DNA of 64,000 nucleotides, from the NCBI GenBank assembly GCA_033032175.1, contig CM065328.1, positions 7,502,690 to 7,566,689 of the forward strand, written 5' to 3'. The first letter of the stretch is position 1. Each line of letters begins with the position of its first letter. The translations under genes were made by a program, and so were the position numbers. Shown piece by piece: positions 31,836 to 43,639 of this stretch. Source of the stretch: Saturnia japonica. Lineage: Eukaryota > Arthropoda > Insecta > Lepidoptera > Saturniidae. Below the pieces are notes generated by a model. It did not search any database and was not told where the DNA came from. It saw only the letters and a program-made list of their open reading frames with translations.

Positions 31836-33904
31836 TCTTCTTATGTGTTTAGCTCTTGTAGTATCCAACTCAAACATAGGTTAAAAGACTATTATGAACT
31901 GCGGTTATCTTTGTACGAATATTAGCCGCAAAACTTTATGCTTTGCTTATGCATTATTCCAGTTAAATACTGACTAAAATGTTTTGCAGTTATTTAAAAC
32001 TGTACTTGATTCTCCGCAGTGCGTGTAAGACCTAACAACCCTTCCTTACTTAGTTAAAAAATGATGGCTTCAAACAATATCAATGTAATATTTCCTATAA
32101 CCGCTTATTATATCCCCATATTACTATCACATGTTATAAAGTTAATGTTATTACTTATTTAGGACGTCCTCGACCAACTTTTATAGTTCGATGGATAAAG
32201 CCCATCAAACTTTCCCTAAATCACTTTACTAATCCACGCTTGGTTTGGGAACGTTTAAGTGACAATTTAAAAGCACTGACCCTTATTACAAGTGTAATAT
32301 GACCTGTTTTTGTGTTTTATTGTTTTATAGATCCCCATATAAATGTTTGTAAATCGTGCAATTTATTTAGGTGCCGCTTAAAACAAGTTTCAATTTTAGA
32401 TATAATATTATTTTGGTGTAAAATTGCAAACTAATATTGGTGTGAGTTTGTTTTCTTTTCTTTTACATGTTGGAATATAATCTTGAATAGTCGTTAAAAG
32501 GCAGTTCCTGGTGAATATTTCAACCTCGTAAGGAACCAATACGAATTGGTGTATTCTGCTTGAAAATATATTTTTTTTACGAGTAAATCATAAAAATAAC
32601 TTCATATATGGCAAAAAAATATCATTGTTTATTAATTAATTTAATTACAACTGCAATCGTAAGTCTATTATAGGTACGTACGGTGACTATAAGGAGACTC
32701 GCCGAATGAACTTCTAACCCCGTGTCATACACATGTGTTCGTACGGTTTAATGCGTGTGTATTCAAAATACCGTCACTAAACACATTAAAAAATATATTT
32801 TACGTACTTTAAGTTTAATATACCTTTTTCTTCCAATAATAATTATTCGTTCTGAACTCAAATTTCTTTCGTATAACATACATACTTCAAATTATTTTAA
32901 GTAATTAAAATACCAAATAAGCCAATCTATAAAATAAAGCTTCATTGACATTAAAATTAATAGTTATATTAATAAGATTAATGTTTGTAATCAGTATAAA
33001 TTACTCAGGCCAAGAGCTGGGATCATACAGTACTACGCATGTATTTGACTCACCCAAAGCCCTTCTATAATCGGCTTAAATGTTTTTATAAGTCGTAAAA
33101 ATTTGAACGTTATTAAAGGAAAAAAGCAATAACCAAATTGCATCTAATTTACATCCAAGGAAGTTCCTTAAATCATTGTTAATATAAAATTACTGTTATA
33201 TTATATTAATAACTATGTGGCTTAAAATAATAGCAGGTGCACTGAAATCGGTGGTTTTACGACACAGTGTAATGCGAGCCGTCAATTCTTCTTTATGGGT
33301 TGGTCGCGCCTCGCTGAGTAGGGTGGCTAGCGGAGCGATTCCATCCTGAGGTAGGGCCCTAATATAGCGATCTAGCGAGTAAGCTTACGATTTTTCTTAC
33401 GTACTATGTGTTTAAATTTAGTTTAATTAAATTATAGTTAAAAGATAATTAATTTGTACTAATATAAAATGGGAAAGTGTGCGAATATTTTTATAGAAAA
33501 CAATTTCTGGAACTACAGATCTAATTATTTGAATGATATTTGATAAGTTTTATATTATATCTAGAAAGTTTCTCGCAGCTTCGCTCTCGTCATAATTAAA
33601 TAATGTTTCAAATGTTTTATATTCCATCCTAACTGAATTGCTAAATATCATTTTTTATAGATCCATCTTCTAAAATTACGGATTTTTATACCGAGACGTA
33701 CTCTATTTCAGAAATAGCAAAAAAAAAAATTTTTAAACCAAAGTTAGTACCGTATTATTATTGATATTTTTAATTGTCAATTAAGCATTAGGGATATATT
33801 AAAAAAAATAATGGAACACAAATTTTTTTTTCTTCATATTTCTCATTTTAATAAACTTTAATAATAAACATGTTACATATCTTACTTCTCATTAAGAGAG
33901 TTAG
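31836..33904. other. AT-rich intergenic DNA
   Basis: No gene or repeat end recognised. A less AT-rich patch at 33260-33390 (GGTCGCGCCTCGCTGAGTAG, GGTGGCTAGCGGAGCGATTC) is unassigned; it does not fold as a tRNA in my reading. Confidence 0.35.
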
Positions 33905-33914
33905 GGCACTTAGA

Positions 33915-34170
33915 AATTGCTTTCGAGATTTATCTCTACTTGGGGCAGCCCGACTGGTGGAATACCTCCACCCTACAAAAGACCGCAGCCAAATAACCTT
34001 GGTGTTCTGTTCCTACAGAGAGTAGGGTTTCAAGAGTTCCTTACGGTGGAGAGGTTCAAGGTTGGCGATACGCTAGTGACACCTATCGCATTACAAACGT
34101 GCATAGACTACGGTATTCTCTCACCATCATGCGGGCCGTATGCTTGGTAGCAACTTTTGTAATATAAAAA
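33915..34170 (+). repeat. SINE family F
   Basis: GGGGCAGCCCGACTGGTGGA, AAGACCGCAGCCAAATAACC, GTTCTGTTCCTACAGAGAGT and CATGCGGGCCGTATGCTTGG. A 77-codon frame overlaps it by chance. Confidence 0.7.
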
Positions 34171-34699
34171 TAAAATTATTAATATTACGAGACTCTTTTT
34201 TACTATAGATCTTTATAATTAATTTAGAAGTAATAAAATTTGTTTTTTAAATTATAAATTAACACGCTAACGTGATCACCCCGTCTTAAGTCAGCAACGC
34301 TAAACGGTTATGACATAGTATACTTGATTCGGTGGCTTTTTAAGGATACTACCTAAGTATCTACGTAAAAAATCATCAAATTAAAGAAATTTTGTTTCTG
34401 TATGAAGGTAATTTCGTAACATTGTATCTTTATATTTTCTACATGAAATTGTAAACATAATTGGATACAAAAATAAGGGTTAAAACTAAAGGCTACCCAT
34501 TCAAAAATAATTCGTAAAAATTCGAGGTTACCATTTATGTAAAATTGATTGTGCTGATTTACCTATTTTTAGTGATTTGGTTGTAAACAAATCATAATTC
34601 TAATAGGAATAGTCAATAAAACAGTTTATATACATAAGGACACAATAATTATATAATTATAAAATATAAAATTGCTAAAAAAAAATTTGTTCTCCTACA
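34171..34699. other. AT-rich DNA, nothing recognised
   Basis: No assignable feature. Confidence 0.35.
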
Positions 34700-34905
34700 A
34701 CTACAAATTTCGCCACAATTTTGGAGAATGTGCCAGCACTGAATTTCAGTAATAGGCAACGGACGTCTAGCTGACTAATGGATGATTTAATAATAATACT
34801 AGTCTATAAATGCCCAACTCCTGGGTCAGCCCACAACATATTAGCATTTTCAAATACCGAGAAATCAACAGTTCTACAATATTTTTTCCCACATACAGTG
34901 GTACA
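34700..34905 (+). repeat. dispersed repeat family H
   Basis: ACCGAGAAATCAACAGTTCT followed by ACAATATTTTTTCCCACATA resembles 50330-50365 (GCCGAGAAATGAACAGTTCT, ATATATTTTCCATATAAC). Upstream CCTGGGTCAGCCC is part of the same copy or a neighbour. Confidence 0.45.
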
Positions 34906-37319
34906 ACAAGAATGTTTTCGTTCACAATCAGGCGAATTTGAATTATTAAATGTATGCAAATTCCGGAAAAATTTTTGGCGCATGCCGAGCTTTCGAACCT
35001 AAGAATAACTTTTAATATAAGAAGAATTAACTAATCTAAAAAAAGGTAAAACATTTATTTTTAGCTGTCAAATGAGCAGCAGCAGACAAAACCAACTCAA
35101 CTCCGGAGGGCCAAAAGTCTCAGCTAACACTCATCTATCAGGAAGTTGTAAACAAGTTAGCTGTGCTCCACAATGGCATGTGGGTTAGACAAACTACGTT
35201 TGAACCTGTTTCCTAGTCTGCCTTGGAGTTAAATTGGTAGAGTTCGTTTTGTTTCTTTGTATGTATTTTAACGTGACTCCATAAGTTACTATGGAATAGT
35301 GAAGTCTGATAGTTTACTTAAAGCAGGTAATTATCTTTCCGTACAGGTCAATTTTTTTACATTACATGCTCAAATTTGTGTAACGTGATCACATCAGTAA
35401 ATTGAGCTGAGAATCATGTTCGGTTATTTAGAACAATGACAAACAAAATGCCTGTCGCTTACTGATCAACAATGCGTATAAACCTACCTATAGTATTACT
35501 AAAAGAGATTAAATTTGTGAATACGTTTATTGGAGGTAATATCTTGCTTACAATTTACATAAAGCTACTAAATTACACTGCACATTAAACCATCTTTTTA
35601 AAATCATATTCAAAATAGTATAATAATAAAGTTTGGAGATAAAATGTATCTTTACTTTATTAGGCCTTTTTACGAGCACTTTTGTATTTTTAGTTGGATA
35701 GACCACTTATTTTAAAAGTGGCATCTACCAAGATGTATAGACAAGCAATTGTTACTGTTTGAAAAATATGTATTATATAATTTTGTGGAGAGTACGCGGT
35801 TATAATAACATTGATCAGTCTAAAGTCACGGTGCGGCGTGGATGAGTGTTGTAACTTAAATAAACATAACAATTTTTTAAAACTAAATACATGCTCCTGA
35901 ATGAATGCAGTAAAATAGCTAGCCACAATCCTATTAAAAGTTTGATTTTAATATAGGATTAGATTCGATTGGCGGAATTGTATACTTGCCAACAGCCCAA
36001 GTCGACATTCGTCTATTTTGACACCCTTGCGTTTTTTGCCATTTCGGAAAAAAAACTACTGCTTCTGCACAAGGTCCCTTCAAGCCTATAATAGCATTAT
36101 TCAAATCGAAAAAGCCACTTTAAGATAGTAATATTATTTAATTGCCGTATTTTCCGGATCTAAGACTGGAAGTACAACCTTATTCTGTTCGATACGTATG
36201 ATGTTATACATTCAAACTCTGTTCTCATGAGTTCTCCTACTGAAGCCCATTACATCAATACTGCGAAATTTATTCAATTGTTCACTTGCCCTTGATTGTA
36301 ATTGACGGTATTGGATGCGTGAATTGGCAGCGTCTGACAACTAAGTGAAGGGTTCCGGGCTCGTGCGGCATAAACCGCTTTGTCTGTTGGTTGGATTTAT
36401 GTTTTACAATCTGCATAAATCACTTGATATGTTTTCTTATTATTGTTATAGTGCATAGTGATTTTTGAAAATTCAACCCCTAAATGGGTTTAACTTTCGG
36501 TTCAAGATTTGAATGGAGAAATTGTATTTAACAAACCGTGGGACATAGCTAACAAGTATAAATATGCTTTGCGTGTAGCAAAATTAGGTTTTATAAGCGT
36601 AACTGCCTGATTTCACTAATGTATGATAAATACAAAGAGGTAGCATTTTGTAATACAAATTCTTGACTCATTTTTAATAACAAAAGTATGAAAGCTTCCT
36701 TATAAAAAGAAATATCATGTTTATAACACCATCTAATATCACTTTGTCTAACAAATATCACAAGGAGGTTCTCGTCTGCACCTATTTTCCTTATTCCGGG
36801 GCTCGATTAATGAAAGGACTTGAATTTCGTCCAAACTGTAATCCGTTTAACACCTCAACTTGGGTTGAATTTATCTCGAAGTTGAGACCTTTGCTGGAAC
36901 AAATTCCCGGCTGATTATGTCCTATTTATTAAACGCGATAAGCAGGTTAGGTCTTCGAAGTGAGGCTAATGAAATTTCTTAATGAAAATTTAGTAAGTAA
37001 TCAACTATCGAATAGTGTATGCGAAATGTGAATGTGTAAAAATTGCTAGAAATAATTAAAAATCATAATTTTTTTACGATTTCTAAAGTTTTATTTACAA
37101 TTATTACAATAAATAGCCTATCAATTGAGAAACTCCATAAGCTTCCTGTGTAAAAAATGTAAAAAAAACGATCAAGCCGTTTTTTGAGATAAATACGGAT
37201 ACATAAACAGACAAACAAACAAATAAGGCCATATTCGTGATAAATATCTATAAGAAAATTTGAAAAAAAAAAAAAATACTAATCATACTGAACTACAGAT
37301 TTACGTATTAGTCGAAATC
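34906..37319. other. AT-rich intergenic DNA
   Basis: No gene accepted. GC-richer patches at 35080-35240 and 36300-36400 are unassigned. TAACAAACCGTGGGACATAGC at 36531-36550 resembles a decayed Helitron end (GCGGGGCACAGC). CAAACAAACAAAT and AAAAAAAAAAAA runs near 37210-37275 are simple repeats. Confidence 0.35.
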
Positions 37320-37942
37320 AGATTTAATTGTTTGTTTGTTTAAACACGCTAATCTCTGGAACTGCCAGTCGGATTTTAAAAAATTCTTTATATATATGAT
37401 AGCCAAACTCTCGAGAAATAGTATAGGCTATTTAAGATTTGACTAAAACTCTCAAATAGAATTAAATATTGATTTTTATTACCTAAGTCAGTAGTCGAGA
37501 CCCTCCGAACTACTTAAACGCGTGCGCTGACGTAATCGATAATAATACGGAAATACAATTTTCTACAATAAGATTGGTCTTGGTATATCTAAAAAAAAGT
37601 TACGGACAATATATGCCTATCTCTTATGCATTAGCCACAATAAGGTATTTTGTGACAAAGATTTATTGAAAACTAAAAAGTGATTTAAAAGCATTTATTT
37701 TTAGACATGGCATATTAATCCTTACAAACAAAAGTTACTTCATCATAAAGTTGATTTTATGAAGTTAAATTTTGCTCTTTAAAGTATGTTATTTGGACAC
37801 ATAATTTAGGAGATAATGAAAAATTTAAAATAATTTGTATTTAAGGGAAAACAATTATGATAGACTATATGGGTACGTTGGCAGCGCGGCGCTATGTTTT
37901 CCGAATAAAATTAACACGGGTGAAACCTCGGGGCACAGCTAG
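37320..37942 (+). mobile_element. Helitron-like element(s), family K, plus strand
   Basis: TTGTTTGTTTAAACACGCTA and AATCTCTGGAACTGCCAGTC start the region; GACACATAATTTAGGAGATA, GGCAGCGCGGCGCTATG, AATTAACACGGGTGAAACCT and CGGGGCACAGCTAG end it (CTAG at 37939-37942, then T). The last 250 bases match 16886 and 53516 in opposite orientation. The 5' boundary is uncertain and two elements may be joined. Confidence 0.6.
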
Positions 37943-38154
37943 TATTTCATATTTTCAATTAAATTTCTTGTTATCTATTTAGTTTTTCAAACTTTTATTA
38001 AGGCTACTTTTAACAAAATCGTTGTACCAAAAAGTAAAAACAGAGCTTATTTTAAAATACCCTGATATTATTAATCGTTGTAGAACAAAAAGTCGACCTG
38101 GAACTTGGCTAAGTGCCACTTGTAAGAACTTCAGAAACAATGTGCCTGCTTAGC

Positions 38155-38245
38155 AAACTTCCCATCGGCGCGGTGCCGAGAACAAAGATGGCTACCGGAA
38201 GTTAGTATGGATGCCGCAGCAAACATGGCCGCTACCACGATATCC
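38155..38245 (+). promoter_or_regulatory. promoter-like motif cluster (ETS and YY1/Pho-like)
   Basis: Within 90 bases there are CATCGGCGCGGTGCCGAG, AAGATGGC followed by TACCGGAAGT (an ETS-family core CCGGAAGT at about 38193) and AACATGGCCGC. AAGATGGC/ATGGCCGC resemble YY1/Pho sites, and the set recalls housekeeping-type promoters. ATGGCCGCTACC has a good initiation context but the frame closes after about 15 codons unless spliced. Inference only. Confidence 0.25.
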
Positions 38246-38411
38246 GGTTTTCTCGTTTGGGTTATTAATTAATTGTGCGATAATTGGGGTAATTAGTTAT
38301 TTATAGGAAAATATATGAAACACTAGTGATTTATTTGGGTTATTCTAGGATTTATTACAATTATCAATAATCAAGATATATTAATACGTAAAGAGAAAAC
38401 TTCGGACTCCT

Positions 38412-38880
38412 AAAATCAAAATCCAAAAATTCTTTGTTCAATTTAGGCCCTAACAAGGCACTTGTGAACGTCAAAACACTACTGCCGGTTCGGAAAATAT
38501 CGCGGTAATCGAGAAGAATCTCGATCGCGTTTATTTTTTCAATTTTTCAGCAGTACAAAAATGTTAACATATAATAATAACAATGTTACAGTAATATATA
38601 ATATAACGCAATAATTTATAATTTCATGAATGCACAGAGAGAGAGAGAGTCACTTCCAGACATCTCTATTATTCACTTAATGATTCACCCTACAATAAAC
38701 CGTTTGACAGTAAAACCTGCTTGACATGATCCTTGAACTTGTTGTCCGGCAAATTAGTAATGTTTCTGGGATCTTATTGTAGAACCTAACGATAATCATT
38801 AAAAAAACTTTTATTGGTATTACTATGTCTAAAACACGGTACAACCAATTTATGGTTTATTTCTAATATTCTAGTAGTTT
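38412..38880 (-). mobile_element. LINE 3' end, minus strand (CR1-type tail)
   Basis: Starts with AAAATCAAAATCCAAAAATT, the complement of a GATTTT microsatellite tail, then CAAGGCACTTGTGAACGTCA, CGAGAAGAATCTCG, CACTTCCAGACATC and AACCTGCTTGACATGATCC. Colinear with 48518-48910. The tail and body are a common LINE 3' end in Lepidoptera. An AGAGAGAGAGAGAG run is at 38637-38650. Confidence 0.6.
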
Positions 38881-38934
38881 TCTAGTATGTTCGTCATTAA
38901 CAAAATATCAACCAAATTAACAAAATATATATTT

Positions 38935-39265
38935 ATGTATATTGCGCGTACGGAAGAGTGTTTAATTTGTCATGGTTACATGGAGAAGGAAGTAGAGAAA
39001 GCTAAAATTTATATATAATATGTGTTACAAATAAATTCAATTAAATTAAATAATACTGCGGATACTACTATGACCAGTGCCATTGAACTTAGACCCCCCA
39101 AATGAATGACATTGTCATTGAGTGAAAATTGACACCAACAATAGTTACGTACGTAGTAATAGTTTACGTTCATACTACAAATGCTATACTTATAATAAAT
39201 AGTGTATGATCAAAAAGTTGCTGGACGTAATGTCGACCACTGGATGACCGCTCGTCTTAATAAAT
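38935..39265 (+). repeat. dispersed repeat family E
   Basis: GCGCGTACGGAAGAGTG, AGAAAGCTAAAATTTATATA, GCCATTGAACTTAGACCCCC, CGTTCATACTACAAATGC and GTTGCTGGACG are colinear with 9541-9870. Confidence 0.65.
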
Positions 39266-39689
39266 ACGTTATTTTCAAATTTGTAATTTGAAAACTGCAT
39301 AACCGATTTTTATTAAATTTTGTACACTTTATACTGAAGCTGAATACGGAAGCTTACCTATAATGATTGCTCAAATGATAAGTTGATAAGAATTATCAAT
39401 AATTTAAAGAAATCATACAAAGGTATTAATTCTCAACCGATTTTGGTGATTTTTTTTAGACAGGAAGCATATATTATTATCCTTCAATTGATATGTATAA
39501 GAATTGTCAATAATATGAGTAAAAATAAAATTACAAGACAAAAATAATTTGTGAATAATAAAGGCACGTAGCGGCGCGAGGCACCCTAATTTATTTATGA
39601 ATATTTAATTAATACAATTGAATTGTCTGTTTTTAATATCAAAATAACAGCTTTTTACTAAAATCATATGTAAGTGTATACATACCTAT

Positions 39690-40116
39690 AATAAAAAAAT
39701 TTAAAAATAAAACATTAAAGAAAAAATTGTTTGTCTGTCTGTACATCTGTCTGTCTGTTTGTTCCTGGCAATCTCAAAATCGGTTCTACCGATTTTGACA
39801 GAACTTTCAATGGTAGATAGTTGATATTAGGCTTAGGCTACTTCTATTTTTTAGAAAAGTAATTAGGGTTCTGCACAATTAAAAAGAAACTGGTCACGGT
39901 GAATCAATTCGGGCGCTTAAATGGCTTACGCCGAGTAAACCATAAGAGATAATACAGGAAATTAATGTATCACATAATTGTAGACATCTTCTAAGGAACA
40001 CCCATAATAAGCATTTTTGTCTTTAAAATAGCCGGAAGAGGGGGATCAAGATTCGGGCGTGCTCCCGATCAATGGCATTCTGTAAGCCACGTGAGCGAAG
40101 CCGCAGGCACAGCTAG
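39690..40116 (+). mobile_element. Helitron-like element, family M, plus strand
   Basis: TTGTCTGTCTGTACATCTGT, TCCTGGCAATCTCAAAATCG, AAGCATTTTTGTCTTTAAAA, GAGCGAAGCCGCAGGCACAG and CTAG at 40113-40116 followed by T. Middle part shared with 47860-48125. The 5' end is unclear. Confidence 0.6.
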
Positions 40117-40197
40117 TACCTATTATAATATGAAACAAACTCCAGTACCGTCCGGCCGATCCCAAAAATTTGGTAGTTGATGTTTAGGAATATTTTT

Positions 40198-40495
40198 ATG
40201 ATATCCCTGAATGCGACAGGCAGCGCTGTGGTTAAGTAATTGCGTACGGCTTTGGGCAGAACTTACAATATACTTTCGTTGGAGATTTTTCTGTATTTGA
40301 GACAGTCCGACTGGTGGAATACCTCCACCATACAGAAGATCGTAGTCAAATAACCATGGTGTTGTGTTCCTGAAGTGAGAATGTTTACAGAATTCCTTGG
40401 GGTATATGATTGGTTCAAGTTTGGCATAGGCTGCGGTGGCCGCTTACCACCAGACGAGCCGTATACTTTTTAACCACCTTTGTAGTCTAAAAAAA
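40198..40495 (+). repeat. SINE family F with tRNA-like head
   Basis: Begins GCGACAGGCAGCGCTGTGGT and continues AGTAATTGCGTACGGCTTTG, a head absent or lost in other copies, then CAGTCCGACTGGTGGAATAC, TGTGTTCCTGAAGTGAG, GGCTGCGGTGGCCGCTTACC and AGACGAGCCGTATAC, ending in a short A-run near 40489. Longest F copy. Confidence 0.68.
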
Positions 40496-40554
40496 CTAGT
40501 ATAATTACTAAAAACTAGCTGGCCTGCCATACGCTGTTCTGTCTTTTAAACTAA

Positions 40555-40790
40555 CGTCAAAAAAAGACGAAGGTTATCAATATGAATGTATCTTCTTTTT
40601 AATGGATGTTCTATAACTTCTTTGTTTATGAACTGATTTGAAATATTATTTTGTCGTTGGAAAGCGGATACCTGAAGAGTGGTTCTATTTTAAATTGGCA
40701 TTGGACCTTTTACTTTGAAAACATACAAGGGAACATCTCAAAATCATTGAAGCTAGATTTCTTTTTTGTGAAAAAATTATCTTGTTTTAT
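40555..40790 (+). repeat. dispersed repeat family J
   Basis: GACGAAGGTTATCAATATGA, GGCATTGGACCTTTTACTTT and AAATCATTGAAGCTAGATTT match 29245-29490. An overlapping 91-codon frame is not a gene. Confidence 0.6.
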
Positions 40791-41446
40791 TCAGTACACA
40801 TTAATTCGACCACAACTCCGCCTATTCCGTTTTTTTAACTTTTCCAGGATTATGGCGAACACAAAGCAACAATTATTACACATTATAACCATCGTTCGAG
40901 TCATGTGTTATTTGGTCTTGATTTAAAGAAAAATTAAAGATAATAAAACAATTTTAGTACTTTCACAAAACTTTTCAAATTTTTCTATAGCTAAAGCGTC
41001 ATTAATCCCACTAACATTTAAAAAAAAGTGCTAAATTTGTCCAGCCAATTCTCACGTGATGCGTTTACCAAAATACAACATTTCATTTTTAATTTTATAG
41101 ATAAATTTTAGTAATATTTTCACTTAGCCAGCGTTCAAAGTCTTTTTAGCTCTAAGCATTAAAATAGTACTAATATGCTTGTAAGAATAATCTTGCTTAC
41201 AAGCTCGTCGCATATCAACTTTAATATATTAAGGGCTTATGCGTTACCAGATGGATTTTAAAGCTGAACAATTATGGCAATAATTTATAAAAAGCTTTTT
41301 TAGTAAAATATAAAATTTTAATATTAAAACGCTATATATATTTCTACATCATGACACGTTCATAAAAAAATATTCACAACAAAAAAAACTATAACTAACA
41401 AAATAAATTTAAAACGAATATTTTTATATAGTTGGCAACCCTTTTT
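40791..41446. other. AT-rich DNA, nothing recognised
   Basis: No assignable feature. Confidence 0.35.
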
Positions 41447-41448
41447 TG

Positions 41449-41629
41449 CGTTTTTTTTTTTTTCGAACTGAATACACTGTTACCCTTAGGGGCCCTATTC
41501 AAAAACAGAGCCGCTGCGGCTTTTACAGCTTCTGTTTTTTTTTTTTTTGAACTGACTACTCTGTTAGCCTTAGGGGCCCTATCCAAAAACAGAGCCGCTG
41601 CGGCTTTTACAGCTTCACCGAACTTGGTT
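41449..41629 (-). repeat. tandem duplication of an R1-clade LINE 3' end
   Basis: The block T-run, GAACTGA.TAC.CTGTTA, CCTTAGGGGCCCTAT, CAAAAACAGAGCCGCTGCGG, CTTTTACAGCTTC occurs twice in direct orientation (units about 85 bases apart), and ACAGCTTCACCGAACT recurs a third time at 41634-41650. Confidence 0.85.
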
Positions 41630-41737
41630 TTTTACAGCTTCACCGAACTGGGCATTTTATGCGTGTGGAAATCCTGCATTGTATCCGCCTCCCGAGCCGG
41701 GCCGCTCAAGGTAAGGAGTATGACGGACTCATACCGA

Positions 41738-42965
41738 CTAAAACCCCACGGTATCCTTCTCGCACCTGATGGCCGGGGAGCGGGGACTACTTGCATATGT
41801 CATCCGCTCGACCCGGCAGGCTTGGCCCACTACGGGCCCGTCGCGGTCAGAGGCAATCGGCACCTCCAACGAGCCTCGGAGGGCGCACGAACACCAGTGT
41901 GCCTCCTCCATCTCGGGCCTGCATTTACGCGGTGACTGACATACCCAGGTCCGCCACCTGCAGAAACATTTAAGGCGGCCGGAGATCATCACGTGGTCTC
42001 CGGCGTCTGGTTCATTGACTGTAGGAGGGGAGCAAGGTATTACGCTCCCTCTCCCTCTCCGCCTCCTCTTTCGCAAGCAAGACTTGCTCGCAAGACCATA
42101 GACAGAACTACGGCCGGGAGCGAGAGAACGGTGCCGATTGTCACGACAACGTCGTGGCGCAGCGAGTCCCATGAGGGACAGACGGCTAGTGTATACTGCG
42201 CAGCCACAATGAGGGAACCCAGGAGCGATCTCCCGGCCTATGTGACACAGGTAACTCCCGAAACAGCCATTCCCCGAGAGTACCTGCGTCAACCAGAAGG
42301 TGAGAGTGTCAAGCCGCCTCCGGAGCCATCTAGCCAGAATTGGCCTGATGGCTTCCATGGTCGCCACGCCTGAGCTAGGGGTGGTTATGTCGCAAGTCCC
42401 ACACTTCCACCATGGGGTTTTGGCGAAGCTCTGACCTGTTCGCCGCAATCTTCCGCGACGTTGGTCTCTCGCTCCGCCTCAGCGCCTCCTCGCGTCATTC
42501 AAACAGCGCGCGAGGGCTCTCGCTTCGAGATCCCATGGTGAAGATCTGGCCATAAGGGAGGCTGCTTCGAACGAGACCGTACGGTACCCTCGGACAGCTC
42601 TGACGGCCATCGCTCCCTGTGGTTCACGCACGAACGCGAGATGACGGGCCGTCAGGCTGTCCGCCCACACTGAAGCCACGTATAGGGCCATCGATCGTAC
42701 GGCTACCAGGTAGAGCTTCCGGCAAGCGGAACCGTCCTCCCAGAGGTTTGGCAACATCCGAGCAAGTGCGCCTGCTGTGCCCATGAGTCGGGGGGTCAGC
42801 TGCCGGATGTGTTCCACGAAGCTCCATTGGCTATCGAGGACGATGCCTAGGTACATCATCGTCGACCCTGTGCCGATGGTGACGCCTCCCACTACGTTCC
42901 GGGACCCTTGAGGTGGTGCATTCCAAGGCCCATGAAAACACAGGGCCTCGAATTTACCTAGGCAA
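41738..42965 (-). pseudogene. R1-clade reverse transcriptase, C-terminal part
   Basis: Two minus-strand frames carry the protein. From about 42965 to 42479: FEALCFHGP, MMYLGIVLDSQWSFVEHIRQ, VRSMALYVASVWADSLTARH and VRAVRGYRTVSFEAASLMAR, the thumb and connection typical of R1-clade LINEs. From 42448 on: AIRPILARWLRRRLDTLTFW, LTQVLSGNGCFGSYLCHIGR and PHCGC, the start of the Cys-rich knuckle near the C-terminus, which then breaks into another frame. The catalytic FADD box lies upstream of the truncation and is missing. At least two frameshifts exist, so no protein is made. Confidence 0.85.
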
Positions 42966-42970
42966 ATGCA

Positions 42971-43530
42971 TTGTATAATTAAATACATTGTATAACTCTA
43001 TTCTAAAATGTTGTTTACCTACTAAATAAGTATGTTATGAAACACGCTCTGGATTTTAATAATTCAAATCTTGAATAAAATTAAAAAAAAAAACCTATAA
43101 ACGTATCAAAATTTAAAAATATATATATTTTAAGAAAATGTTGACAATCCTAATGTAACTATAAGTAGCAAGGGTCATAAATAAATACTTTTTAAATATT
43201 ATAATGGTGCACAATTTGTATTTTTTTTATATTTTTAATCTTTTTTATAAATTACAGTAATTATAGTAATTAATTATGAAACAAATCAACCTGGATATAA
43301 TAACAATAAAAAATAAATAAAAAACAGAATCCTTACATCTATGGCTTGTTTATATTCTAAAATATTATTTCCAAAATTATATAAATTTCTCCAGTAAAAA
43401 ACCAAAATCGGTCGTACAGTATCTGAAAAATCACACACATTCAAAGCCTTCTTTTTATGAAGTAGATAAATCCCGGGAGTCGACAATATAATTAAAACCT
43501 TTTAATGCATTTTATATCATTGATAAAAAG
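42971..43530. other. AT-rich DNA, nothing recognised
   Basis: No gene recognised. A 66-codon minus-strand frame at 43286-43486 has no recognisable family. Confidence 0.35.
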
Positions 43531-43622
43531 TAAAAAATGCATTCCTTGATTCAACTTTCCAGTGGAAAATTGAACCTTTTTCCTGGGAATCACGTGATTG
43601 GAAAAACACCAGTCAGAAAACG

Positions 43623-43639
43623 TGACGTCAATGACGTCA
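43623..43639 (+). promoter_or_regulatory. two adjacent palindromic CRE sites
   Basis: TGACGTCA at 43623-43630 and again at 43632-43639, one base apart. This is the consensus site of CREB/ATF bZIP factors. Nothing nearby is a proven promoter, but CACGTG (E-box) lies at 43785-43790 and an initiator-like TTCAGTT at 43811-43817. Confidence 0.6.

Larger units (their letters stand above)
41447..42970 (-). mobile_element. R1-clade LINE remnant with duplicated 3' tail
   Basis: On the minus strand this runs from the RT thumb (about 42965) through the C-terminal region into a short 3' UTR and two poly(A)-bearing tail copies (T-runs at about 41449-41462 and 41535-41548). The block is GC-rich, in sharp contrast with its surroundings, and is 5'-truncated. 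The family is assigned from the protein remnant; open frames on the plus strand here are shadows. Confidence 0.85.

Noticed and set aside
33260..33390. tRNA or small RNA gene in a GC-richer patch
   Set aside because: No A/B box pair and no consistent fold by eye.
41432..42373. Long plus-strand open frames (up to 167 codons) over 41.4-42.4 kb
   Set aside because: GC-rich shadows of the minus-strand R1-clade pseudogene; no recognisable domain.
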